A DNA stretch of 64,000 nucleotides. It comes from JBMONI01 sp049324575 (lineage in GTDB: Bacteria > Omnitrophota > Omnitrophia > Omnitrophales > Aquincolibacteriaceae). The translations under genes were made by a program, and so were the position numbers. Numbering within the stretch: the stretch's first letter is position 1; each line of letters opens with the position of its first letter. The notes below the pieces were generated by a model, which worked only from the letters and a program-made list of their open reading frames with translations, had not been told where the DNA came from and did no database searches. Shown here piece after piece: positions 7,211 through 17,098 of the stretch. The stretch is taken from contig JBMONI010000019.1 of assembly GCA_049324575.1 (NCBI GenBank), positions 1-64,000 on the forward strand. Direction: 5' to 3'.

Positions 7211-9135
7211 CGAGCGGACACCTTCATGCCTGAAAAAAAGTTCGCCGGCAGGTCGGCCAGCACCCGTTCCGCGATCCGCTCCGCGGAAAGCCCGAAAGCG
7301 TGGAGCCATTTGTCCCGGGAGCCGTGCTCGATAAACAGGTCCGGCAGCGCGAGCCGGGCTACCGGCCCCGGGTCGAGGCCTTCTTTCTCGAACCATTCCA
7401 GGACCAGGGCGCCGAATCCTCCCGTAAGCACGTGTTCTTCGAGTGTATAGATCTTTCGGAATTTTTTCGCGACCTTCTTCAGCAGGGCCCCATCCAACGG
7501 CTTGGCAAAACGCATGTTCACGACCTGGACGCTTTTGCCCGCCGCGCGGATCTTTTGGGCGGCTTCCAGCGCGCGCTCCACCATCGAACCCAGGGCCAAA
7601 AGGCAGACGTCTTCCCCCTCTTCGAGGATTTCCGCCTGGCCAACCGAAAAACGTTTCTCCGCAAGCCGCTCGAGCGAGGGCCCGATATTGGAACGGGGAT
7701 AGCGCAGCGCGAAGATCCCGCGCGCGCGAAGTCCCAGCTCAAGCATCCGTTCCATCTCGAACGCATTGACCGGCGCCGCAATGACCGCGCCCGGGATCGG
7801 CGCCAGAAAGGCGATATCGAAGACCCCGTGATGCGTGGGACCGTCGGCCCCGACGAGCCCCGCCCGGTCAAGCCCGAAGACCACGCTCAGGTCCTGGAGC
7901 GCAACGTCATGGACCAGCGGATCGTAAGCGCGCTGGAGAAAGGTTGAATAAATGGCGCAGACAGGTTTTAGGCCCCCTTTCGCCAGGGCGCCCGCGAAAG
8001 TCACGGCGTGCTGTTCGGCAATGCCGACGTCAAAGAACCGCGAGGGAAATTCTTTCTGAAAATTCGCAAGCCCCGTCCCGGTCGGCATCGCGGCTGTGAT
8101 CGCGACCACGTCCGGATTCTTGCGCGCGATCCGCAGAAGGGCTTTTGAAAAAGCCTCCGTGTAAGCGACCTCCACGGGGACCGGGCCCGGAATCTCGACG
8201 CAGCCCTTGATCTTCTCGCCCGTGCGCACGTCGAACGGCATAACGCCGTGAAGGCGCTCTTCATCCTTTTCGGCGAACTCGTAGCCCTTCCCTTTTTGCG
8301 TGATCACATGCAAGAGCGCGGTCTGAGGCAGCGCAAGGACCTTCTGCAGGGTCTCGATCAGGCCCGGAAGGTCGTGCCCATCGATCGGCCCGAAATAGCG
8401 GAGTCCGAGCTCTTCGAAAATGATCCCCGGGACCAGGATGTGCTTCATGCTCTCGAGCGAATTGTTCGCAAGCCGGCGCAGCCGCGGAAAACGCCCGAGC
8501 TGTTTTTCGACCTCGGTGCGGATGCGGTTATAGAGCGGATTGGTGATGACGCGGTTCAGGTATTTGCTGACCCCGCCCACGTTCCTCGCGATCGACATTT
8601 CATTGTCGTTGAGGAGGATCAGCATGTTCTTCTTCAGATGCCCGGCATTGTTGAGCGCCTCGTAGGAAAGTCCCGCCGTGAGCGCCCCATCGCCGACAAC
8701 GGCAACCACGCGTTCCTGGCCGCCCTTCAGATCGCGCGCCGCCGCGAGCCCAAGCGCCTGAGAGATCGCGGTGCCGGCATGGCCGACCAAAAAAGGATCA
8801 TAAGGACTTTCGAACGGCGACGGAAAACCGCTCAGGCCGTCGTGCTGACGGAGGGTTTTCATCCCGGCGCGCCGGCCGGTGATCATTTTATGAGCATAAG
8901 CCTGATGCCCGACGTCCCAACAGATCTTGTCCTGAGGTGGATGGAGCACGTAATGGAGCGCGAGGTTGATCTCGAGCGCGCCGAGGCTCGCGCCCAGATG
9001 GCCGCCCGTTTTCGAAACGCTATCAATCATGAAGTCGCGGTACTCCGCCGCGACATCCGGAAGTTTCGCGAGCGGAACGGCCTTGAGGTCTTCCGGTGAA
9101 TTGATCTTTTCGATCCACTGATAGACTTTCTTCAA
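7207..9135 (-). CDS. dxs: 1-deoxy-D-xylulose-5-phosphate synthase
   Basis: Dxs joins pyruvate and glyceraldehyde-3-phosphate, with thiamine diphosphate, in the first step of the MEP isoprenoid pathway. The 642-residue protein has the family's transketolase-type order: a ThDP-binding part with VVGDGALTAGLSYEALNNAG, followed by the Pyr domain (VGIAEQHAVTFAGALAKGG) and a C-terminal domain. The start is taken as TTG at 9135: GGGAG lies 9 bases upstream, TTGA overlaps the ispA stop, and the resulting N-terminus LKKVYQWIEKINSPEDLK matches the family. A longer frame with ATG upstream would overlap ispA heavily. Its neighbour ispA supplies the next prenyl steps, so the two make functional sense together. 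Confidence 0.97.
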   Translation of the reverse strand: MKKVYQWIEKINSPEDLKAVPLAKLPDVAAEYRDFMIDSVSKTGGHLGASLGALEINLALHYVLHPPQDKICWDVGHQAYAHKMITGRRAGMKTLRQHDGLSGFPSPFESPYDPFLVGHAGTAISQALGLAAARDLKGGQERVVAVVGDGALTAGLSYEALNNAGHLKKNMLILLNDNEMSIARNVGGVSKYLNRVITNPLYNRIRTEVEKQLGRFPRLRRLANNSLESMKHILVPGIIFEELGLRYFGPIDGHDLPGLIETLQKVLALPQTALLHVITQKGKGYEFAEKDEERLHGVMPFDVRTGEKIKGCVEIPGPVPVEVAYTEAFSKALLRIARKNPDVVAITAAMPTGTGLANFQKEFPSRFFDVGIAEQHAVTFAGALAKGGLKPVCAIYSTFLQRAYDPLVHDVALQDLSVVFGLDRAGLVGADGPTHHGVFDIAFLAPIPGAVIAAPVNAFEMERMLELGLRARGIFALRYPRSNIGPSLERLAEKRFSVGQAEILEEGEDVCLLALGSMVERALEAAQKIRAAGKSVQVVNMRFAKPLDGALLKKVAKKFRKIYTLEEHVLTGGFGALVLEWFEKEGLDPGPVARLALPDLFIEHGSRDKWLHAFGLSAERIAERVLADLPANFFSGMKVSAR

Positions 9136-9953
9136 CGCGATATTCTCCCAATCATGAAATCCAGCAGAGCTTCCAGCCTGGCGCCGCGGGCCCCCCAAGG
9201 TTTAATCTCGCGCTTGGCCGCCGCCGTGAGGTCACGGATCTTGGCGCCGAGTTCCTGCGCCTTCATGGCCTTCAGGTAACCATCCCCGTCGAGGAAATCA
9301 TCCACGGCCTGAAAAAGCAGACCGAGGAGTTCTCCGAACTTTTGGATTCGGGACCGGTCGTCCCGGGAAGCGCCGGCAGCGATCGCCCCGCAAACCGCGC
9401 TCGCCTTGATCAGCTGGCCCGTTTTCTGGATGCTGATGTAATCGAGCGCCGCCAGATCCGGAGTCCCCTCTCCGGCCACGAGATCGGCGATCTGCCCGCC
9501 AATCATACCATAACCGCCTGTGGCCGTCGATATTTCCGCCAGGTAGGCGGCCGTCCGCTCCGGCGAGGACGCGTGCGTCAGGAGACCGAAGGCCTGGACG
9601 ATCAGGGCATCCCCGGCCAAAAGCGCGACCGCTTCTCCGAACTTCTTATGACAACTGGGTTTCCCCCGGCGAAGGTCGTCATTATCCATCGAGGGAAGAT
9701 CGTCATGCACCAGCGACGAAGCATGGATGAGTTCGATCGAAACCGCGGGCCAAAGCGCCTCGGAAGTATCCCCGCCGAGCGCCTCGCAAGCCGCCAGGGT
9801 CAGGACGGGCCGGAACCGTTTCCCCTCCCCCAGCACGGCATAGCGCATCGCCTGATGAAGGACCTCGGGATAGGTGGCTTCCGGCGGAAGGCAGTCCTGG
9901 AGCGCCTGTTCGATCTTCTCCCGTTCGGTCCGGAAAAAATTTTCGTAGCTCAA
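9132..9953 (-). CDS. ispA: Polyprenyl (farnesyl/geranylgeranyl) diphosphate synthase
   Basis: A 273-residue trans-prenyltransferase that condenses isopentenyl diphosphate with allylic diphosphates. The first aspartate-rich motif is DDLPSMDNDDLRRG and the second is DDFLDGDG; GEGKRFRPVL, the substrate-binding region, is also present. Size and the DDxxxxD form of the first motif fit the bacterial short-chain IspA group. The start is taken as TTG at 9953, which overlaps the xseB stop as TTGA and has GAGGAG 8 bases upstream. A longer frame into xseB gives a low-complexity, arginine-rich leader and was rejected. Product chain length cannot be read from sequence with certainty. It lies in one operon with xseA, xseB, dxs and nadK. 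Confidence 0.95.
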   Translation of the reverse strand: MSYENFFRTEREKIEQALQDCLPPEATYPEVLHQAMRYAVLGEGKRFRPVLTLAACEALGGDTSEALWPAVSIELIHASSLVHDDLPSMDNDDLRRGKPSCHKKFGEAVALLAGDALIVQAFGLLTHASSPERTAAYLAEISTATGGYGMIGGQIADLVAGEGTPDLAALDYISIQKTGQLIKASAVCGAIAAGASRDDRSRIQKFGELLGLLFQAVDDFLDGDGYLKAMKAQELGAKIRDLTAAAKREIKPWGARGARLEALLDFMIGRISR

Positions 9954-10261
9954 ATCAAGGTCTCCTCGTCTGCGGCGGACGCGCTTTTTCGGGAAGGCGT
10001 TCTCGTCCCTTTGCGAGCCGGGCGCGTTTCGTCCTCTTCGGCCGTAAAATCCTCCCGGCGGAAAGTGCCGTCGGGGTTCTCGGTGAGCAACTGGATCTTT
10101 TTTTCGGCCTTTGAAAGCTTCTCCTGGCAAAAACGGGAAAGTTTGACCCCTTCCTCGAATTTTTTCAGAGCATCCTCGAGAGCGACGTCCCCCGACTCCA
10201 GCTCCTGCACAATCTTTTCCAGACGTTCCAGTGCTTTTTCAAACGAGATCTCTTGGGTCAT
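9950..10261 (-). CDS. xseB: Exodeoxyribonuclease VII small subunit
   Basis: XseB binds XseA to form exonuclease VII, which degrades single-stranded DNA. The 103-residue product begins with the typical ISFEKALERLEKIVQELESG and continues as a two-helix hairpin to about residue 70 (LSRFCQEKLSKAEKKIQLL). A charged tail of about 30 residues, with many K/R/E, extends beyond the usual 75-85 residue length. AAAGGAG precedes the ATG. It starts one base after the xseA stop and its own stop overlaps ispA, so the chain of coupled genes continues through it. Confidence 0.94.
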   Translation of the reverse strand: MTQEISFEKALERLEKIVQELESGDVALEDALKKFEEGVKLSRFCQEKLSKAEKKIQLLTENPDGTFRREDFTAEEDETRPARKGTRTPSRKSASAADEETLI

Positions 10262-10262
10262 G

Positions 10263-11522
10263 TCATGCTCCTTTGGGAGGTTCTATCCCTGTGATTTTGG
10301 ATTCAATGTCGCCTTTCCATAAACGGGTCCGGAGAATATCCCCGGAACGCAAGCCGCGGATCTCTTTGACCGGGCGGCCTTCTTTGTCAAAAGTGATCGA
10401 ATATCCCCGGCCGAGGACCGCAAGGGGGCTCAGGGCATTCAGTTTTCCCGCGAAGGCTTCAAAGGCCTGCTTACGGGACGCCACGAACGCTTTCCAGTAA
10501 TTTTGCAACTGGCGCGCAAGTTCGTCGAGCCGCTGAGAAAATCCGTCGATCAATAAGGCCGGCTGCTGGAACGCGTACGTAGAGGTAAGCCGCTCCAAAT
10601 GCTGTTTTTCATAATCCAGGAGACTTCGAAGCGCCTTTTCCATGCGCCCGCGGTCGTCGGCGAGCCTTTCTTCGAGCGCTTCCCGGTTCTGCACCACGAG
10701 TTCCGCCGCCGCTGAAGGCGTCGGCGCGCGCAAGTCCGCGACCATGTCGCAGATCGTGAAATCGATCTCGTGCCCCACGGCTGAGATGACCGGGATCGAA
10801 CACCCATAGACGGCCCGCGCAACCTTCTCCTCGTTAAAAGCCCACAAATCCTCGATGCTTCCGCCGCCGCGGCCGACGATCAAGACCTCGATTCCGCCCA
10901 CGCGCTGCATGGCGAGTATCCCCTGCGCGATCTCCTCCGCGGCCCCTTCGCCCTGCACGCGCACGGGGTAGATCAGCACTTGGGTCCCATGGAACCGCCG
11001 GCCGATCACGTTCAGGATATCGCGGATCGCGGCACCCGTCGGCGAAGTGACGACCCCGACCACGTTCGGATATTTCGGGATCGGTTTTTTCCGGTCAGCG
11101 CGGAAAAGCCCTTCTTTTTCGAGCTTTTCCTTGAGCTGGAGAAACGCGAGCTGGAGCGCCCCGAGCCCCTTCGGTTCCATGCGCTCGACATAGAATTGAT
11201 ACTGTCCACGCACGTCATAAAGCGAGACCTTGCCGTAAACCAGGACCTGGAGCCCGTCTTTGAGCTCAAAACGGATTTTGTCGTTATAGCGGCTGAAGAA
11301 AACGGCGCTGATCTGCGACGTTTCGTCCTTGAGGGAAAGATAAATATGGCCGGAAGTGTGTTTTTTGAGGTTCGAGATCTCGCCTTCGAGCCAAATACCA
11401 CTGAACTGCGCTTCCAGGTAACCGCGCGCGCGCTGGTTGAGCTCGGTGACCGTGTAGACCTTGCGCATCGAGGCAGGGCTGGCCCCGAAAGTCCTGAGAT
11501 GAGAAGCGTTCGTTGGGTCCAT
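10263..11522 (-). CDS. xseA: Exodeoxyribonuclease VII large subunit
   Basis: Catalytic subunit of exonuclease VII. The 419-residue protein has an N-terminal OB-fold (WLEGEISNLKKHTSGHIYLSLKDE), the central nuclease domain with VVTSPTGAAIRDI, LIVGRGGGSIEDLWAFNEE and AVGHEIDFTICDMVADLRAPTPSAA split by short spacers, then the long coiled-coil arm (about 275-370) to which the small subunit binds. An alternative start 18 codons in (MRKVYTVTELN) gives a more typical N-terminus; the upstream ATG is kept because it sits 3 bases after the cyclo-ligase stop. Together with xseB it supports a complete enzyme. Confidence 0.95.
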   Translation of the reverse strand: MDPTNASHLRTFGASPASMRKVYTVTELNQRARGYLEAQFSGIWLEGEISNLKKHTSGHIYLSLKDETSQISAVFFSRYNDKIRFELKDGLQVLVYGKVSLYDVRGQYQFYVERMEPKGLGALQLAFLQLKEKLEKEGLFRADRKKPIPKYPNVVGVVTSPTGAAIRDILNVIGRRFHGTQVLIYPVRVQGEGAAEEIAQGILAMQRVGGIEVLIVGRGGGSIEDLWAFNEEKVARAVYGCSIPVISAVGHEIDFTICDMVADLRAPTPSAAAELVVQNREALEERLADDRGRMEKALRSLLDYEKQHLERLTSTYAFQQPALLIDGFSQRLDELARQLQNYWKAFVASRKQAFEAFAGKLNALSPLAVLGRGYSITFDKEGRPVKEIRGLRSGDILRTRLWKGDIESKITGIEPPKGA

Positions 11523-11525
11523 ATT

Positions 11526-12086
11526 TCAGTCCGTCAAAACAGCATCCATTCTGATATCGTTCGGTCCGGCCGGGACCTTCTTCACGCATTGTTCGCGGAA
11601 CGCATAACCGATCTTAATCGTTCTTCGGAGCGGCCGCAGAAAACGGTCGAAATAGCCGCCACCGCGGCCGAGCCTTCTCCCGCACCGGTCGAAGGCAAGT
11701 CCGGGCACGATGGCAATCTCGATCGCCGACGGCCGCGCGCAGGCCGGCAGGCCTTTTCTCGGCTCGGGGATCCCGTACGCACCGCGAACGAGATCGCGTT
11801 CGAGATGGCGGATCCGGACCCCCTTCATCCGTGAATGGGCCCGATCGACCTTAGGCACATAGACCTCTTTTTGGCATCGCAGGAGATACCGGATAAGCCG
11901 ATGCGTTCCTGGTTCTTTTTTGAACGAAACATAGACCAGGAATTTCGCGGCCTCCCGCACGGCCGGAAGCCCGATGAGCTTCCGGAATAAACGGCCGCTC
12001 TTTCGGCAGCATGTGGCGGAAGGGATTGTCGCGATCTTTCTGCGCATTCGGTTGCGCAAAAGGGCTTTGGCGTCCGGAACTACCAT
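11526..12086 (-). CDS. 5-formyltetrahydrofolate cyclo-ligase family protein
   Basis: This enzyme turns 5-formyl-THF into 5,10-methenyl-THF with ATP, recycling an inactive folate. The 186-residue product has the conserved C-terminal GRRLGRGGGYFDRFL loop and an N-terminal arginine-rich helix (KALLRNRMRRKI) as in the family. It is the first gene of the run leading to xseA, with 3 bases between them; this position next to other housekeeping genes is common. An inverted repeat and tRNA-Arg lie upstream. No clear promoter was recognised. A role in one-carbon metabolism is consistent with the folB-folK pair elsewhere in the window. Confidence 0.9.
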   Translation of the reverse strand: MVVPDAKALLRNRMRRKIATIPSATCCRKSGRLFRKLIGLPAVREAAKFLVYVSFKKEPGTHRLIRYLLRCQKEVYVPKVDRAHSRMKGVRIRHLERDLVRGAYGIPEPRKGLPACARPSAIEIAIVPGLAFDRCGRRLGRGGGYFDRFLRPLRRTIKIGYAFREQCVKKVPAGPNDIRMDAVLTD

Positions 12087-12146
12087 AGAGGGGGGTATTC
12101 TATCGAAAACTTCTCAAGCGGGCTAGGCCTATCGCCGGGAAACCCT

Positions 12147-12186
12147 CCTTATCAACCCTCTATCAAACCCCCGGTGTTTGATAAGG
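12147..12186. repeat. Inverted repeat (CCTTATCAA/TTGATAAGG)
   Basis: Nine-base arms at 12147-12155 and 12178-12186 match perfectly. A second hairpin, TATCAAAC (12161-12168) and GTTTGATA (12176-12183), fits inside. It lies between tRNA-Arg and the cyclo-ligase gene. It could stop tRNA-Arg transcription (minus strand) or be a dispersed element. There is no T run on either side. Confidence 0.55.
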
Positions 12187-12212
12187 CAAAAAGGAAATGC
12201 CCCCAGCATGAA

Positions 12213-12284
12213 TCCCCGCCAAAAATCTTCGGCGGGCCTAGCCTCGCCGGCAGGCGGGTCCGCCTATGCTTTGTGGCGGAGAAC
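12213..12284. repeat. Cluster of GC-rich small palindromes
   Basis: Contains CCCCGCC/GGCGGG around AAAAATCTTC (12213-12235), the perfect palindrome AGGCGGGTCCGCCT (12252-12265) and TCCGCC/GGCGGA (12259-12264 with 12275-12280). The end GGCGGAGAAC is shared with the repeat near position 112. Nothing coding is seen in 12087-12302. Confidence 0.55.
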
Positions 12285-12302
12285 ATGATCGTATAAAAAC
12301 AA

Positions 12303-12376
12303 TACCCCCAAGAGGAATCGAACCTCTAACCCTCTCCTTAGGACGGAGATGCTCTATCCAATTGAGCTATGGGGGC
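12303..12376 (-). tRNA. tRNA-Arg (anticodon CCT)
   Basis: On the minus strand the acceptor GCCCCCA pairs with TGGGGGT (one G-U at the end), the D-arm carries AGCTCAATTGGATAGAGC, the T-arm is AGAGG TTCGATT CCTCT and the loop GTCCTAA sits between TCTCC and GGAGA, giving anticodon CCT (arginine, AGG codons). The discriminator is A; CCA is not encoded. A second, broken copy of its 5' part lies just upstream at 12415-12455. Confidence 0.95.
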
Positions 12377-12414
12377 ACATTGTTGTCAATTTCCCCATAG
12401 CGAAATTGGATCGT

Positions 12415-12455
12415 TCCAATTGCCTGTCCCGTCCCGGCGGGAAGCTATGGGGGCA
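12415..12455 (-). repeat. Interrupted copy of the tRNA-Arg 5' end
   Basis: Two blocks of the tRNA-Arg 5' half are repeated here in the same order and strand: TCCAATTG (12415-12422, as 12357-12364) and AGCTATGGGGGCA (12443-12455, as 12365-12377). In the tRNA these blocks touch; here they are split by 20 bases containing a CCCG/CGGG dyad. A TATAAT box (minus strand, 12465-12470) lies 10 bases before this copy, in the place expected for the tRNA promoter. A third inverted piece, CCCCATAGC, is at 12393-12401. Confidence 0.6.
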
Positions 12456-12464
12456 TGGAAAGAA

Positions 12465-12470
12465 ATTATA
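12465..12470 (-). promoter_or_regulatory. -10 box upstream of tRNA-Arg
   Basis: A perfect TATAAT on the minus strand, 94 bases before the first base of the intact tRNA-Arg and 10 bases before the broken 5' copy. No good -35 is visible. It may be the original tRNA promoter, now separated from the intact gene by the duplicated segment. Confidence 0.35.
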
Positions 12471-12558
12471 GCATGAGGCCAATGATTCGCCTGGGAAGAA
12501 AGATCGAAGAGCATCCCCTGACCGGACTAAGACGCTTTCAGGACCCCCTATCAACCTT

Positions 12559-12584
12559 GTAGGGCAGGTTTAAACCTGCCCTAC
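12559..12584. repeat. GTAGGGC palindrome, copy 2 (perfect)
   Basis: A 26-base perfect palindrome, arms GTAGGGC and GCCCTAC around AGGTTTAAACCT. It matches the copy at 480-505 except for one base. It sits 34 bases after the stop of apt on the minus strand, as the other copy sits shortly after the stop of the outer-membrane gene, so both could serve as end hairpins as well as dispersed repeats. Confidence 0.8.
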
Positions 12585-12618
12585 ACCCTGGTCAAAAAAT
12601 AAGTTCCGGAAAGTTCTC

Positions 12619-13140
12619 TTAATACCGGATGAGCGAGAAGACGTCGTAGTCTTTGAGCTTTTTGCGGCCGGCCAGAAATTCGAGTTCGACAAGAAATCCG
12701 ATTTTCTTCACCTGTCCGCCCAGTTTTTCGACGAGTTGCGCCGTCGCGAGGGCCGTTCCGCCCGTCGCCAGCAGATCATCCACGATCGCGACTTTCATCC
12801 CTTTTGCGATCGCATCGTCATGGATCTCGAGGATGCCCTCGCCGTATTCCAACGCGTAACGAATCTCCCGTGTCTTGTAGGGAAGCTTTCCTTTCTTGCG
12901 GACCGGGATAAAACCGATCTTCATGCGATACGCAAGGACCGGACTGAAGATGAAACCGCGGGATTCGATCCCGACCACACAATCGATCTCCGTTCCCTTA
13001 AGCTGATCGGCCATGGCATCCATGACATAGCGAAAGACGGCAGCATCCTGCAGGACCGGAGTGATATCTTTGAAAATAATACCGGGTTTCGGGAAATCAG
13101 GGATGTCGCGGATGAGTTTTCGGACCGCCTGCATATCCAT
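12619..13140 (-). CDS. apt: Adenine phosphoribosyltransferase
   Basis: Apt salvages adenine to AMP using PRPP. The 173-residue protein shows the family opening (IRDIPDFPKPGIIFKDITP), the ESRGFIF substrate region and the PRPP loop VAIVDDLLATGGTA. Length is normal (about 170-180). ATG at 13140 is preferred over the TTG just before it because GGAGG is 6 bases upstream of the ATG. It follows the sigma factor gene by 21 bases and may be cotranscribed with it. A palindrome follows the stop. Confidence 0.96.
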   Translation of the reverse strand: MDMQAVRKLIRDIPDFPKPGIIFKDITPVLQDAAVFRYVMDAMADQLKGTEIDCVVGIESRGFIFSPVLAYRMKIGFIPVRKKGKLPYKTREIRYALEYGEGILEIHDDAIAKGMKVAIVDDLLATGGTALATAQLVEKLGGQVKKIGFLVELEFLAGRKKLKDYDVFSLIRY

Positions 13141-13161
13141 CAAAATCCTCCTCTGGAAAGA

Positions 13162-14313
13162 TCAGTGTTCGAGATAATGTTCGATGGGATCGTTCTCGGC
13201 GATGAACATCGCGCGGATCTTGCTCAGGGCGACCGATTCGATCTGGCGCACGCGCTCACGCGTGATCTTGAAACGCTGCGCAACCTCTTCCAGGGTCTCG
13301 ATCTCCGCATCCCCGAGGCCGAACCGGTAGACCAGGATCGTCTTTTCGCGCTCATCGAGCCGTTCAAGGAGCTTGCGCAGGCGTTCGCTTTTGAGGATCT
13401 CCTCGAGCTTGACCTCCGGCCGGTTCGTCTCTTTGTCGGGAACCATGTCCACGAGCTCGGCGACGCCGTCCAAACTGATCGGCGCATTCAACGAGCTTGG
13501 CTTGCCAGTGATGTTCTCGATCTCCGAGATCTTGTTCACAGGGACCTTGAGGATCTTGGCGATCTCGCGGCGTGTCGGGACCCGGTTTAGTTTCTGCATG
13601 AGCCCGTCGCGCACGCGCCGCCAACGTGAAATGATATCGTACATATAGACGGGAATGCGGATCGTCTTCCCCTGGTTCGAAAGGGCGCGCATAATGGCCT
13701 GCTTGATCCACCATGACGCATAGGTCGAAAAACGGTAACCCCGGGCGGGATTGAACTTTTCGACCGCGCGCATCAGCCCGATATTGCCTTCCTCGACCAG
13801 GTCCGAGAACGTCAGCCCCATGTTCGCGTATTTTTTCGCGATGGAAATGACAAGCCGGAGGTTGGAACGGATCATGCGGTGCCGCGCCTCCTCGGCTTTC
13901 CGGGATTTCGAGTGCGCCTGCTGGGCAAGGGCCTGTTCTTCCTCCGGACGCAAAAGCGGGATATGCTCGATCTGGTCCAAGTAGATCTTCATCGGCGTCT
14001 GATCGAGCGTGATCTCGTCCCCAAGCGTGTCATCGCGCTCCCCCTCGCGGTCGCGCTGACGCCTTTCTTCCGCCGCTTCTTTCAGTATTTTTTTGAGATC
14101 AAACGGCGTTGGTTCTTGGGCGTTCTCCGAAGACGTCTTGTCCGGCTCACGGGCCTCTTTCCCGGAAGGTTTCCGGCGAATGTCGAGACTGCGTCGAAAA
14201 CGCGGAGGCACAGTCCGCCTTTTCTTTTTCCGCGCCGAAACAGAAAGGGAGCGCCCCTTTTTGGAGGCGCTCCCTTTTTTGACCGGTCTGCGTTTGGCTT
14301 TAGATCGTTTCAT
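13162..14313 (-). CDS. RNA polymerase sigma-70 family factor (RpoD/RpoS group)
   Basis: A 383-residue promoter-recognition subunit. Region 1.2 is at about 103-135 (TPMKIYLDQIEHIPLL), region 2 at 145-215 with core-binding and -10 residues (YRFSTYASWWIKQAIMRAL), region 3 at about 225-300, and region 4 with its helix-turn-helix at about 335-365 (TLEEVAQRFKITRERVRQIE). Region 1.1 is absent; instead the first 55 residues are very rich in K and R. The C-terminus continues past the usual end with FIAENDPIEHYLEH. These traits suit either the primary factor of a divergent lineage or a group 2 factor; the sequence alone does not decide. It sits between ppdK and apt. Confidence 0.92.
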   Translation of the reverse strand: MKRSKAKRRPVKKGSASKKGRSLSVSARKKKRRTVPPRFRRSLDIRRKPSGKEAREPDKTSSENAQEPTPFDLKKILKEAAEERRQRDREGERDDTLGDEITLDQTPMKIYLDQIEHIPLLRPEEEQALAQQAHSKSRKAEEARHRMIRSNLRLVISIAKKYANMGLTFSDLVEEGNIGLMRAVEKFNPARGYRFSTYASWWIKQAIMRALSNQGKTIRIPVYMYDIISRWRRVRDGLMQKLNRVPTRREIAKILKVPVNKISEIENITGKPSSLNAPISLDGVAELVDMVPDKETNRPEVKLEEILKSERLRKLLERLDEREKTILVYRFGLGDAEIETLEEVAQRFKITRERVRQIESVALSKIRAMFIAENDPIEHYLEH

Positions 14314-14336
14314 TCCCCTGAAAGCCTACCGCCTGA

Positions 14337-17024
<2,688 letters not shown>

Positions 17025-17098
17025 ACGATTTGCTCCTTTCAAGACTGGTTTATGATTGCTTTATAACGGATTGGCCCAAAAACAAAGGCGGTATTCTA

